Positions 24,247-34,302 are shown, numbered from the stretch's first letter. The stretch is 64,000 nucleotides of DNA from Dysgonomonas hofstadii (GCF_014196915.1 NZ_JACIEP010000019.1:20471-84470); one strand, 5' to 3'. Program-made: numbers and translations. Notes: generated from the letters alone by a model not told the origin.

Positions 24247-26340
24247 TTAAACTGTAATTTCTTCTTCCCCACCCTCTTTCCTTTTTAGTTCGGGATAAGC
24301 AACGCGCAAATGACGCATGCTGATCAGCTTTTCGATGAATGTTTCTTTTACCTGCTCAATATCCCTGAAAGTTATGGGCGCATTTTTCATCAGGCCATCA
24401 GCAACCTGTGTGTCTATCAGCCTTTCCACGAGTTCGGTTATTGCTTCCCTGCTATTATCTTTGAGACTTCTGGAGGCAGCTTCAACGGTATCGGCCATCA
24501 TCAGTATGGCCATTTCTTTTGTAAACGGATTCGGTCCGGGATACATAAAATCGGCTTCATCAACAACCTCTTCAGGATGACTGTTCACATACGAATTATA
24601 GAAATATTTAGCTCTTCCTTTTCCATGATGAGTCTCGATGAAATCGATGATCTGTTGCGGAAGATTATGTTTCTTAGCTATCTTCACACCTTCTGCCACA
24701 TGACCGATGATAATACGCGCACTTTCTTTTTCGGTTAGCCCCGCATGCGGGTTCATCCCCTCCGACTGATTCTCGGTAAAGAATATAGGATTCACCATTT
24801 TACCTATATCGTGATATAAAGCACCTGTACGCACCAGGGTAGCATTTGCCCCGATACGATGTGCCGCCGAAACAACCAGGGTGGATACTTGCATAGAATG
24901 CTGGAATGTGCCGGGTGCAACTTCAGACAATTGCTGTAAAAGAGGACGGTTGGTATTGGATAGTTCTATCATGGAAACTTCGGAGATAAAACCGAAAACC
25001 TTTTCGCACATATATACCAACAGATAGGCAAATGACACAAATATGAAGTTTATACAGAAGTATATATAAATCCTGTAATTTTCTCTGATAATAGAGATAT
25101 CTCCCTCTGTGCACAGTACCCATGCGGTATACGTCACAATATAAGTGAGCAGGATAAGCAAAGAGCAATAAACCAGCTGGGAACGCTCCGACAGGTTTCT
25201 CAGGCTGAATATGCACATGTAACCTACCAGTGTCTGTATCACTATAAATTGTGCCATCTGGGCAAGAGGTAGCATCAGGGCGCAGATCACAACTGTGATC
25301 ATATGAGTGGTCATCGCTGTGCGCGAATCGATAAATGTACGGATAAGTATTGTTGGTATGGCAAACGGAATGAGATACATCAGCGTAAACATCTTTGTGT
25401 CGGCCATCAATGCTGTTATAATAGGGAAAATAATTATCATCAGCAGTATAAAAATGATATTCTTCCTGTTATTATATTCGTGCAACCGGTAGAATTTCAG
25501 GTAAACCATCAGCGACATGATCAGCAAAGAGATCATCACTATTTCACCAAACATCAGCCAGCCGGGTTTTGCCTTGGTGCCAACTTTTCCTGCCAGTTCC
25601 CGGTTATAGGAATCGAGGATATTCTTTGTGCGGGCATCGACAATCTCGCCCCTGTCTATTATCTTCTCGCCGGATTGCACTTCTCCTTCATACAGTGCTA
25701 CCTGCTTCAGCATATCCTGTTTTATGCTATTTGATTTTTTTTCGTCGAAGAATACGTTTACATTCAGGTAATCATTCAGGTTTAAGGCATGTAAATCATT
25801 GGTATTTATATAGGCAGGCGCATCACTTATTATCTTATCATATGCTTGTTTGGGTGTGTAAAAAGATGCCAGGTGGCGGGTAGAGAAGGCATTGCTGTTT
25901 TCGCTGCGTAGCTGCAATTGCTTTTTGGGCAGTTGCTGCACCTTGTCATAGTCTTCGGCCGAGATGATCCCTGCCTTGTAGACTTCCGTGAATTTTCTGT
26001 TCACATAACTGATATAATCGGAAGGAATACTTTTTGCCTTTCCATCCTGCCCGAACTGAGCAGCGGCAACCTTCCCTACATCCTGCTTCGATTCGTAATA
26101 AGGCATGTAAGAATTAAGTATACTATCATGCTCTTGTTGTATCTGTACATCAGATTTATGTATGTGAAAATTGAACGGTGCAGTGAGAAGCCCATATTGC
26201 CATGGACGATTTTCGGTGTATGAGTATTTATATTTGCCCTCACGAGGGAAAAAATAAAAGATAACTACAATCGTTGCTATAAAAAATACAAGGGTAGGAA
26301 TTTTGAAGTTCCCGTTGAATAACTTATTTAATTGTGCCAT
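24247..26340 (-). CDS. pgpH: 7TM-HD phosphohydrolase, c-di-AMP phosphodiesterase PgpH-like
   Basis: The 697-residue protein has one N-terminal membrane helix, a long extracytoplasmic 7TMR-HDED domain (about residues 40-260), seven membrane helices (about 265-450), and a cytoplasmic HD domain with H510-D511 in LYHDIGKM and later FIETHHGKGRAKYF. This is the architecture of PgpH, which cleaves c-di-AMP to pApA. The cyclase gene cdaA is 11 kb to the left, so synthesis and breakdown are both encoded here. A TAGATTTG box lies 20 bp upstream of the ATG. The extracytoplasmic part may sense an envelope signal. Confidence 0.9.
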   Translation of the reverse strand: MAQLNKLFNGNFKIPTLVFFIATIVVIFYFFPREGKYKYSYTENRPWQYGLLTAPFNFHIHKSDVQIQQEHDSILNSYMPYYESKQDVGKVAAAQFGQDGKAKSIPSDYISYVNRKFTEVYKAGIISAEDYDKVQQLPKKQLQLRSENSNAFSTRHLASFYTPKQAYDKIISDAPAYINTNDLHALNLNDYLNVNVFFDEKKSNSIKQDMLKQVALYEGEVQSGEKIIDRGEIVDARTKNILDSYNRELAGKVGTKAKPGWLMFGEIVMISLLIMSLMVYLKFYRLHEYNNRKNIIFILLMIIIFPIITALMADTKMFTLMYLIPFAIPTILIRTFIDSRTAMTTHMITVVICALMLPLAQMAQFIVIQTLVGYMCIFSLRNLSERSQLVYCSLLILLTYIVTYTAWVLCTEGDISIIRENYRIYIYFCINFIFVSFAYLLVYMCEKVFGFISEVSMIELSNTNRPLLQQLSEVAPGTFQHSMQVSTLVVSAAHRIGANATLVRTGALYHDIGKMVNPIFFTENQSEGMNPHAGLTEKESARIIIGHVAEGVKIAKKHNLPQQIIDFIETHHGKGRAKYFYNSYVNSHPEEVVDEADFMYPGPNPFTKEMAILMMADTVEAASRSLKDNSREAITELVERLIDTQVADGLMKNAPITFRDIEQVKETFIEKLISMRHLRVAYPELKRKEGGEEEITV

Positions 26341-26360
26341 AAAACTATGGTTTTAAAGTA

Positions 26361-26368
26361 CAAATCTA
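26361..26368 (-). promoter_or_regulatory. -7 box of pgpH
   Basis: TAGATTTG on the minus strand matches TAnnTTTG, 20 bp before the ATG of pgpH. A -33 TTTG is not evident. Confidence 0.4.
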
Positions 26369-26467
26369 CAAGTTTATTTTTTATTATAATAAGAATATAG
26401 GAATTAATAGGATAGTTTAAAGTTTTAATAATAGGGTAAACGACTGAAACTACATGAATTATACTTA

Positions 26468-28765
26468 TTAGAATGGGTATCCGATCCCGAAATGGAACGC
26501 TGTATATTTACGGCGTGGTTTAAAAAGGACAAATTTCTTTGAATCTTCTCCCGGATCGTAGGCTCTAAGCCCCACGTCGAACCGGATAAGCAGGAAGCTA
26601 AGATCGAGACGGAGACCAACACCATAGGCTACAGCTATTTCTTTATAAAACTCTTTAAAGTCGAATTGTCCGCCCGGCTGACTATCATAATTTTTCAGTG
26701 TCCATATATTTCCGGCATCGATGAATTGGGCAAATTCAAACATCGTGGTCAGTTTCATCCTGTTCTCTATATTCAAATCCAACTTCATATCGCCAGTCTG
26801 GTTAACAAAGTCACTGGTTGCACCATCGGGACGCCGGTATGAGCCCGGCCCCAGAGTCCTGGTACTCCATCCCCTTACACTATTAGCCCCTCCCGAGAAA
26901 AAACGTCTCTCGAAAGGCAGCACTGTGGAATTTCCATAAGGATGTGCCAGCCCCAGTCCTGCACGATAAGCTACTGAATGCCGTTTGGAAAAATAGAGTG
27001 TATGAGAATATTCCAGCGTCCCCTTCACATATTCGGCATAGGCAACACCCAATATTTTCTTCTGTCCCAGCTCATCCTCCTTAGCTCCGTTAATCGCGGT
27101 TACAAGACGAGGCAGAGCTCCCGAAACTTCAATAGAACCACGCAGAGCATAGGTTGGACGCAAAGGGCTTACCCGGCGGCCGTTAACCAAAGTAAAGTTA
27201 TAAGCAGTACGGGTTACCAGTTGGTCGCGGTAACTTTCTCGTAGCAACGGATTATTCGGGTTTTGCAGATATGTACTATCAAATACAGGATCTACCCAAG
27301 GCATACGTATATAGTTGATATCGAACAAATCGAATCCATGTTGCAGGCGTCCCCTCTTGGTAGCCCAGCTATAGTTAACCCCCATATTAAAGAACTGGCG
27401 GGTATATTGTTTACGATGCTGATTATTGAGTCCTATACTAAATTTGGTAGACGACATCGGTTGTTCGCGCCAGCTTTTCTTGAGCCAGGGGAACAGAAAC
27501 ATGGGAAAGGTGAGACTGGTTTCTATACCATATTCGTAATAGTTTTCGGTAAGGGCATTATTATCCTTGCTACCCGGGACAAACTCATAAGCACCTTTCA
27601 GCCGTATATTCAGGACTTCTCCCCCATTGAACAGGTTTTGATGCTGATAAGATACACTGGGCGCAACACCAAGGTCTCCGGCTGAGTTAGTCCCGTCCAA
27701 CGCAGCTTTAAACCAATGGGCATTGGCAGGCATCAGCATAATTGTGGCATCGAGCAAAGTACTGTCTTTCGCCGATGGAACAGTGGTTATATTCACCTGC
27801 TTTATAGCTCCCATTCTACTGAAAGACTGATAAGTCCAGTTTTGTATCATATCAGAATAATAGGCTCCTTTACGGATGAAATTATTACGGGCAATGGCCG
27901 AATTAGTCAGGAAGTTGTTTCTACCCCTTATTATCTTAATACCTCTGTATTCCGTAGTATCTGCACGTCTGAAAAACCATTGATTTGTATTGATACGTCC
28001 TCCCTGTCCTCCCGAGAAGTCGGAAGAACGTAAACCCGAAATCACGGTCACATCATTCATCTTATATCTCTTGTAAGGCAGGCTGTCAGGTTTCGGATAA
28101 ACATCCATAAACATATTCACCTGATGAGAGTTGAGCGTGGAATCTACCTTGAAATAGACAAACTCTTTAGAGAAGTCATAATAGCCGACATTACGCATAA
28201 TCTCATTTATGCGCAGACGTTCTTCTTCCAGCATATCGATATCATAGAAATCGCCCTTGTTAAGTAAAGGTGTAGACGGTATTATGCCCATTATACGGGC
28301 TATGGTAGTGTCGCTGATTGCATATTCATAGTCTTTGATGGTATAGGGAGTCCCGCCTTTCAGCACATAGGTCACTTTCATTTTTTTACCACTCTTATCC
28401 TCTTGCAGTAAAGTATCACCGACAGCATTCAGATAGCCCTGATTTTGCAGTTGCTTTACCAGCTGATTCTTCGATTGCTGCGTAAGAGAAGGGCTATAAA
28501 TAACCGGAGCTTGTCCTATATTCCTTATTGTACGGTTAATCCAGCTACTGTCTTGCCCGGCCATATTATATATACCCAGACCGATTTTAAAACCGGTATT
28601 CGGCTGCTGCCGGACAAAATCTTCAAGATCGGAAGTTGCATTTTTCGTATCATGTTTTATCTCTATACCATCCAGTAGGAATTGTCCCTCCGGAATGTTC
28701 TTTGTTGTATTACAGGCAATAAATACCAGAACAGTGGAAAATGTTATAACCAGTTTTTTCTTCAT
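26468..28765 (-). CDS. Lipidated TamA/BamA-like outer-membrane assembly protein (TamL-like)
   Basis: The 765-residue protein starts with a lipoprotein signal (MKKKLVITFSTVLVFIA, Cys18). POTRA-like repeats follow (for example GTPYTIKDYEYAI, then RINEIMRNVGYYDFSKEFVYFKVD), and then a 16-strand surface-antigen barrel with GGANSVRGWSTRTLGPG, the conserved VRGW loop motif, ending FHFGIGYPF. In Bacteroidetes such lipidated TamA homologues (TamL) work in outer-membrane assembly, usually beside tamB; no tamB is visible here. I start at ATG 28765, where the signal peptide begins. Confidence 0.87.
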   Translation of the reverse strand: MKKKLVITFSTVLVFIACNTTKNIPEGQFLLDGIEIKHDTKNATSDLEDFVRQQPNTGFKIGLGIYNMAGQDSSWINRTIRNIGQAPVIYSPSLTQQSKNQLVKQLQNQGYLNAVGDTLLQEDKSGKKMKVTYVLKGGTPYTIKDYEYAISDTTIARIMGIIPSTPLLNKGDFYDIDMLEEERLRINEIMRNVGYYDFSKEFVYFKVDSTLNSHQVNMFMDVYPKPDSLPYKRYKMNDVTVISGLRSSDFSGGQGGRINTNQWFFRRADTTEYRGIKIIRGRNNFLTNSAIARNNFIRKGAYYSDMIQNWTYQSFSRMGAIKQVNITTVPSAKDSTLLDATIMLMPANAHWFKAALDGTNSAGDLGVAPSVSYQHQNLFNGGEVLNIRLKGAYEFVPGSKDNNALTENYYEYGIETSLTFPMFLFPWLKKSWREQPMSSTKFSIGLNNQHRKQYTRQFFNMGVNYSWATKRGRLQHGFDLFDINYIRMPWVDPVFDSTYLQNPNNPLLRESYRDQLVTRTAYNFTLVNGRRVSPLRPTYALRGSIEVSGALPRLVTAINGAKEDELGQKKILGVAYAEYVKGTLEYSHTLYFSKRHSVAYRAGLGLAHPYGNSTVLPFERRFFSGGANSVRGWSTRTLGPGSYRRPDGATSDFVNQTGDMKLDLNIENRMKLTTMFEFAQFIDAGNIWTLKNYDSQPGGQFDFKEFYKEIAVAYGVGLRLDLSFLLIRFDVGLRAYDPGEDSKKFVLFKPRRKYTAFHFGIGYPF

Positions 28766-29003
28766 TACAATAATTAACGCCAATCAGTAGTAAGTATTTT
28801 ATTAGTAGTGATTTTAGTCTCTAGTTTTATGTTGCCTCCACTTAAAAGAGGAGAAATATAAAATCGATTTCCGGGAACTATTGAAAATAATCCAACTATT
28901 AATTTATAATAATTAACGCTTTACAAATATACAATGTTTAACAATAGGTACATTAAAAGAGTTAAGAATCCTCATATATAAACGGTTAATTTAGAAAAAG
29001 AGA

Positions 29004-29011
29004 TAACTTTG
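29004..29011 (+). promoter_or_regulatory. -7 box of the YgiQ gene, very short leader
   Basis: TAACTTTG matches TAnnTTTG and lies only 10 bp before the ATG at 29022. A transcript from it would have a leader of just a few nucleotides. No -33 TTTG is seen at the usual spacing. Confidence 0.45.
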
Positions 29012-29021
29012 CATCCTGATT

Positions 29022-30839
29022 ATGAGAGAATATAAGCTTACGGACTGGCAACCGACCACAAAAAAGGAAGTGGAACTGAAAGGATGGGATGAACTGGATG
29101 TTATCCTGTTCACAGGAGACGCATATATCGATCATCCATCTTTTGGAGCAGCAGTTATCGGGCGTCTATTGGAATCCCAGGGCCTGAAAGTAGCAATAGT
29201 TCCACAGCCCAATTGGAGAGACGACCTCCGTGATTTCAAAAAACTGGGAAAACCCCGTTTATTTTTTGGTGTAACAGCCGGAGCAATGGATTCGATGATC
29301 AACCATTACACGGCAAACAAGCGCCTGCGCTCCGATGATGCTTATACTCCCGATGAAAGGGCTGGAATGCGCCCCGACAGAACATCTGTGGTCTATACCA
29401 ATATACTGAAAAATCTGTTCCCCGATGTTCCCGTATTGCTGGGAGGAATTGAAGCCTCGTTGCGCCGGGTTACCCATTACGATTATTGGGACGATAAGCT
29501 TCGTAAGTCAATTCTTATCGATTCGAAAGCAGATTTACTTGTGTACGGGATGGGAGAAATGCCGCTGAAAAGGATTATTTCTGAATTACAATCAGGGAAA
29601 AAACTGGATCAACTCACCAATGTGCCACAAACAGCTTTTTTTAGCGATAAAAAGGATATTTCACAACAAGAAATAGATATCTGGTTGTACTCTCATGAAG
29701 AATGTGAATCGGATAAACTGAAACAGGCCAAGAATTTCAAGGTGGTAGAAGAGCAGTCGAATATGATGAACGCATCGCGCATCATACAAACATACGGAGA
29801 TAAGGCTGTTGTCATCAATCCGCCATATCCACCGATGGAAGAAAAGGAGATAGACTCATCTTTCGATCTGCCATATACCCGTCTGCCCCACCCTAAGTAT
29901 AAAGGTAAGACGATCCCTGCATTCGAGATGATAAAATTCTCGGTCAATATGCATCGAGGGTGCTTTGGAGGCTGTGCTTTCTGTACAATTTCTGCTCATC
30001 AGGGTAAATTTATTGCATCACGGTCGAAAGAATCGATACTGAAAGAAGTGAAACAAGTTATTGAAATGCCCGATTTTAAGGGATATATCAGCGATTTGGG
30101 AGGACCATCGGCCAATATGTATAAGATGAAAGGCCGGGACAAAAATATTTGTGCCAAATGCAAACGTCCGTCCTGCATTCATCCTAAAATTTGTAAGAAT
30201 CTGGATGTGGATCATTCCCATTTACTAGATATATACAAGGCTGTGGATTCTTTACCTAAGATCAAAAAGTCTTTTATTGGCAGCGGAGTACGCTACGATA
30301 TGCTGCTCCACAGGAATGAGGACAACCGGTTGAACAAAATATCCGATGAATACACAAAAGAACTGATATTAAATCATGTTTCGGGACGACTGAAAGTCGC
30401 GCCCGAACATACTTCGGACAAAGTCCTGAATTATATGCGAAAACCCTCTTTTGATCAGTTTTACGCATTTAAAAAGACTTTCGACAGATTGAATAAAGAA
30501 CATGGAATGAAGCAGCAGCTTATCCCCTACTTCATTTCTTCACACCCCGGTTGCAGCGAAATGGATATGGCTGAGCTAGCAGTAGCTACCAAGCCGTTAG
30601 GTTTTAAGCTGGAACAGATACAGGATTTTACACCATCGCCAATGACACTGGCGACTGAAATTTATTATACAGGCTATCATCCGTATACATTGGAAAAAGT
30701 ATATACAGCCCGCACAAAAGAACAAAAACTGGCACAACGGCAATATTTCTTCTGGTATGATAAGAATTACCACCCGCAGATCGTTAAGTCATTGAAAAAG
30801 CTTAAACGTGAGGATTTATTGAAAAAATTGTATATTTAG
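29022..30839 (+). CDS. ygiQ: YgiQ family radical SAM protein
   Basis: The 605-residue protein matches YgiQ, a large radical SAM protein of unknown reaction. The N-terminal part carries LTDWQPTTKKEVELKGWDELD and LLGGIEASLRRVTHYDYWDD. The cluster-binding motif is C314-xxx-C318-xx-C321 (RGCFGGCAFCTIS). A second Cys group, CAKCKRPSCIHPKIC, follows and may bind metal. The C-terminal region has RLKVAPEHTSDKVL and QDFTPSPMTLATEIYYTG. Length is typical. A thioredoxin-like gene follows 56 bp later. Confidence 0.94.
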   Translation: MREYKLTDWQPTTKKEVELKGWDELDVILFTGDAYIDHPSFGAAVIGRLLESQGLKVAIVPQPNWRDDLRDFKKLGKPRLFFGVTAGAMDSMINHYTANKRLRSDDAYTPDERAGMRPDRTSVVYTNILKNLFPDVPVLLGGIEASLRRVTHYDYWDDKLRKSILIDSKADLLVYGMGEMPLKRIISELQSGKKLDQLTNVPQTAFFSDKKDISQQEIDIWLYSHEECESDKLKQAKNFKVVEEQSNMMNASRIIQTYGDKAVVINPPYPPMEEKEIDSSFDLPYTRLPHPKYKGKTIPAFEMIKFSVNMHRGCFGGCAFCTISAHQGKFIASRSKESILKEVKQVIEMPDFKGYISDLGGPSANMYKMKGRDKNICAKCKRPSCIHPKICKNLDVDHSHLLDIYKAVDSLPKIKKSFIGSGVRYDMLLHRNEDNRLNKISDEYTKELILNHVSGRLKVAPEHTSDKVLNYMRKPSFDQFYAFKKTFDRLNKEHGMKQQLIPYFISSHPGCSEMDMAELAVATKPLGFKLEQIQDFTPSPMTLATEIYYTGYHPYTLEKVYTARTKEQKLAQRQYFFWYDKNYHPQIVKSLKKLKREDLLKKLYI

Positions 30840-30895
30840 CGAATAAATTTTATATATAGCAAACAAGGAATCAAAGAATTATAAAACTTACGGAA

Positions 30896-31405
30896 ATGAA
30901 AAAGATAATTATTTTACTAAGTATATTTATTATTACTTCAACACTGTCGGCGCAAGATGCTGACGATCTGGTAAAAACGGGTGACATTATGCCCGAGTTC
31001 AAGTTAACATCTACTGTAAACGGTAATATAGATTCAAAGGAACTAAAAGGTAAGATCATATTAATCAATATATTCGCCACATGGTGCCCTCCCTGCCAGC
31101 TCGAACTGGCCGAAATAAAAAACGACCTGTGGCCGAAATACAAAGACAATCCGAAATTTGTAATGCTAACTGTTGGTCGTGAACATTCAGATGAAGAACT
31201 GACTAAATATAATGAGAAAAAAGGATTTACTTTCCCGTTATATCCTGATCAGAAACGTGATTTCACATCTAAATTCGCAACAAAAAGCATTCCCCGCTCC
31301 TACATTGTAGACGAAACAGGTAAAATTATATATACATCTTTGGGTTTTCAGAAAAAGGAATTTGAGAGTTTAATGAAAATTCTTGATGAAAAATTAAGTA
31401 AATAA
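30896..31405 (+). CDS. TlpA-like thiol:disulfide oxidoreductase
   Basis: The 169-residue protein has a signal peptide (MKKIIILLSIFIITSTLSAQ) and a thioredoxin fold of the TlpA/ResA kind, with active site W63-C64-P65-P66-C67 in NIFATWCPPCQLEL. Later SIPRSYIVDETGKI contains the cis-proline loop. It is likely periplasmic and reduces or exchanges disulfides on envelope proteins. No cytochrome c maturation genes are adjacent. Confidence 0.9.
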   Translation: MKKIIILLSIFIITSTLSAQDADDLVKTGDIMPEFKLTSTVNGNIDSKELKGKIILINIFATWCPPCQLELAEIKNDLWPKYKDNPKFVMLTVGREHSDEELTKYNEKKGFTFPLYPDQKRDFTSKFATKSIPRSYIVDETGKIIYTSLGFQKKEFESLMKILDEKLSK

Positions 31406-31526
31406 TGCCGATTAGTCGTTAAAGGAGTCATCACTCATTTTACTAATTAGTAGTCAATGAATTAGAAGTATCAAACGCATATTTGGTTCTACCGATTTAC
31501 ATTCTATGCAAATTCTACTTAACTAC

Positions 31527-31545
31527 TAAGTTGCTTAGCAACTGA
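31527..31545. repeat. Small hairpin in a ctactt-rich spacer
   Basis: agttgc and gcaact flank a 3-nt loop at 31529-31543. The spacer around it (about 31515-31575) repeats ctactt/actact units. Similar units occur at 48998-49075 and 52013-52030. Confidence 0.4.
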
Positions 31546-31585
31546 TAACTACTTGACTACTTTAACTACTTATAATTAAAATAAA

Positions 31586-32317
31586 ATGATATCATTAGAA
31601 GTCTGTGCAAATTCCACTAAGTCGGCTATCGAAGGACAAAAAGGCGGAGCCATCAGGATAGAATTGTGTGATAACCTGGCTGAAGGGGGTACGACTCCTT
31701 CCCTGTCACAAATAGAAAAAACAAGACAACTGGTTGATATACAATTAAATATATTAATACGCCCACGTGAAGGAGATTTCCTATACAGTGATCTGGAATT
31801 CGAGATAATGAAGCAAGACATACATTATTGCGGACATGCAGGTTGCGATGGTGTAGTCTTTGGGATTCTGAATAATGATGGTTCCATCGATAAAAAAAGG
31901 AATAAAGAATTACTCAAAATCGCTAAAGAATATGACATGAATGCAACTTTTCACCGGGCTTTCGACCGCTGTAAAGACTTATTCTCATCTCTGGAAGATA
32001 TTATTGAGCTTGGATTCGATCATATACTCACATCAGGAGGGGAAAAAACGGCTCCTGAAGGAAAAGACACTTTAAAGAAACTGATAGAACAGGCTGATAA
32101 CAAGATTGTTATAATGCCTGGAGGAGGAATTACAGAAGAGAATATCAATGAACTTGCAAAATATACAGGATTAAAAGAGTTTCACGGTTCATTCAGAAGT
32201 CGAATACAAAGCCAGATGGAATATTTCGCTCCTATAGACGATACAGGAGAGTATACAATTTTACAAACAGACGTCAATAAAGTAAAAGAAGCAATACTAA
32301 ATGCCAATAAGATTTGA
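31586..32317 (+). CDS. cutC: CutC family protein
   Basis: The 243-residue TIM-barrel protein matches CutC, long called a copper homeostasis protein although its biochemical role is unsettled. The start ISLEVCANSTKSAIEGQKGGA, the IRPREGDFLYSDLEFEIM segment, ATFHRAFDRCKD and LTSGGEKTAPEG, and the IMPGGGITEENI segment are all characteristic. A terminator hairpin follows directly. Confidence 0.93.
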   Translation: MISLEVCANSTKSAIEGQKGGAIRIELCDNLAEGGTTPSLSQIEKTRQLVDIQLNILIRPREGDFLYSDLEFEIMKQDIHYCGHAGCDGVVFGILNNDGSIDKKRNKELLKIAKEYDMNATFHRAFDRCKDLFSSLEDIIELGFDHILTSGGEKTAPEGKDTLKKLIEQADNKIVIMPGGGITEENINELAKYTGLKEFHGSFRSRIQSQMEYFAPIDDTGEYTILQTDVNKVKEAILNANKI

Positions 32318-32332
32318 AAAGAATAAAACAGG

Positions 32333-32370
32333 AAGACGATAAAACATTAACTTTGCATCGTCTTTTTTAT
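32333..32370 (+). terminator. Terminator after cutC
   Basis: aagacgat at 32333-32340 pairs with atcgtctt at 32357-32364 across a 16-nt loop, followed by ttttat. A TAACTTTG box (32348-32355) lies in the loop and might be the mnmG promoter, so terminator and promoter would be nested. Confidence 0.7.
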
Positions 32371-32420
32371 TTTAAAGACATACTTTTTTTATTACTTAAT
32401 TATTCCAACAAAAAAATAAA

Positions 32421-34295
32421 ATGAATTTCAAATATGATGTGATTGTTGTCGGGGCAGGCCATGCCGGTTGCGAAGCAGCAACAGCAGCAGCCAACATGGG
32501 CTCGAAAACTCTGCTGATAACGATGGACATGAACAAAATAGCCCAAATGAGTTGCAACCCTGCCGTGGGAGGAATTGCAAAAGGACAGATCGTCCGCGAG
32601 ATAGATGCGCTGGGTGGACAAATGGGAATAGTGACTGACACCACAGCTATTCAATTCCGTATGCTCAACAAATCAAAAGGTCCGGCCATGTGGAGTCCGA
32701 GAGCACAAAGCGACAGAGCACATTTTATAATGAAATGGCGTCAGATTATAGAGAATACAAATAACCTTTTTATTTGGCAGGATACTGTTACTTCATTGAT
32801 CATTGAGGACAAAACAGTGACCGGAGTGAAGACAGCTTTAGGCGTAAATTTCTCGGCTAAATCGGTTGTTTTGACTAATGGTACTTTCCTGAATGGATTG
32901 ATGCATATAGGCAAAACACAACTTGGCGGAGGCCGTGTTTCCGAACCGGCTTCGTTCGGAATTACCGAACAATTGAGAGAAACCGGATTCACTACCGACA
33001 GAATGAAAACCGGAACACCGGCCCGAATCGATGGACGTAGCGTTGACTTCAGTCTGATGGAAGAACAAAAAGGTGAAGATGATTTTCATAAATTCTCTTA
33101 CCTGGATTTCAAGCCGAGAACGCTGAAACAACTTAGTTGCTGGATCACCTATACCAACGAAGATACACATGCAACTTTGCGCGATGGATTGGACGATTCT
33201 CCGTTATATAATGGCCAGATAAAAAGTATTGGTCCACGCTATTGCCCGAGTATAGAAACTAAGATAGTAACCTTTGCCGACAAAACATCACACCAGTTAT
33301 TCTTAGAACCGGAAGGAGAAAACACTCAGGAATATTACCTGAATGGATTCTCATCCTCTCTCCCACTCCATATACAGATCGAAGCGCTACAAAGAATTCC
33401 GGCATTCAGAAACATACATATATACAGACCGGGTTATGCTATCGAATATGATTTCTTCGATCCTACCCAATTAACCCATACGCTGGAAACAAAGCTTATA
33501 AAAAACCTATTCTTCGCCGGGCAGATCAATGGAACAACCGGTTATGAAGAAGCCGGAGGACAAGGCCTGATGGCAGGAATAAATGCGCATATAAATACAC
33601 ATGGAGGCAATCAATTTATCCTGAAAAGAGATGAAGCCTATATCGGCGTATTAATCGACGATTTGGTTACCAAAGGGGTGGATGAACCCTACCGTATGTT
33701 TACATCAAGGGCTGAATATCGCATCCTCCTCAGACAAGATGACGCCGACATGCGCCTAACGGAAAAAGGATATACTATAGGACTGGCCACAAAAGAACGC
33801 ATCGATTTATTAAACGAGAAAAAAGAAGAGATAGACAGAGTCACCGATTTTGCATCTAACTATTCTTTAAAGCCAGAATACATAAACCCAGGACTGGAAA
33901 AACTAGGAACAAGCCCATTAAAGCAAGGTATAAAACTGAAAGATGTGATCACACGTCCGCAAATAACAATAGATGGCATCGCGGAATATATTCCAGCTTT
34001 CAAAACAGAGCTAGATAAAATACCAAACAGAAAAGAGGAAATAAAAGAAGCTGCTGAAATAAAAATAAAATACGACGGCTATATAAAAAGAGAACAATTA
34101 ATAGCAGACAAGATTACACGGCTCGAAAACATCCGGATAAAAGGAAAGTTTAATTATGAAAACATTCTTTCCTTATCTACTGAAGCTCGTCAAAAATTAT
34201 CGAAAATAGATCCCGAAACATTAGCACAGGCAAGCCGAATACCTGGGATTTCACCCAACGACATATCCATATTATTAGTACTTTTAGGAAGATAA
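32421..34295 (+). CDS. mnmG: tRNA U34 carboxymethylaminomethyl-modifying enzyme MnmG
   Basis: MnmG (GidA) with MnmE installs the cmnm5 group on U34 of certain tRNAs. The 624-residue flavoprotein has the FAD-binding VVGAGHAGCEAA (about residues 8-19), SCNPAVGGIAKGQIVREIDALGG, GTFLNGLMHIG, and GQINGTTGYEEAGGQGLMAGINA in the middle, with a helical C-terminal domain ending IPGISPNDISILLVLLGR. In many bacteria gidA lies close to the replication origin. Directly after its stop come two parS-like sites and then apt and uvrC. Confidence 0.97.
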   Translation: MNFKYDVIVVGAGHAGCEAATAAANMGSKTLLITMDMNKIAQMSCNPAVGGIAKGQIVREIDALGGQMGIVTDTTAIQFRMLNKSKGPAMWSPRAQSDRAHFIMKWRQIIENTNNLFIWQDTVTSLIIEDKTVTGVKTALGVNFSAKSVVLTNGTFLNGLMHIGKTQLGGGRVSEPASFGITEQLRETGFTTDRMKTGTPARIDGRSVDFSLMEEQKGEDDFHKFSYLDFKPRTLKQLSCWITYTNEDTHATLRDGLDDSPLYNGQIKSIGPRYCPSIETKIVTFADKTSHQLFLEPEGENTQEYYLNGFSSSLPLHIQIEALQRIPAFRNIHIYRPGYAIEYDFFDPTQLTHTLETKLIKNLFFAGQINGTTGYEEAGGQGLMAGINAHINTHGGNQFILKRDEAYIGVLIDDLVTKGVDEPYRMFTSRAEYRILLRQDDADMRLTEKGYTIGLATKERIDLLNEKKEEIDRVTDFASNYSLKPEYINPGLEKLGTSPLKQGIKLKDVITRPQITIDGIAEYIPAFKTELDKIPNRKEEIKEAAEIKIKYDGYIKREQLIADKITRLENIRIKGKFNYENILSLSTEARQKLSKIDPETLAQASRIPGISPNDISILLVLLGR

Positions 34296-34302
34296 AAATA
34301 AT

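Noticed and set aside
31515..31575. CRISPR-like array from repeated ctactt units
   Set aside because: Units are only 6-10 bp, irregularly spaced, with no constant-length spacers and no cas gene in the window.
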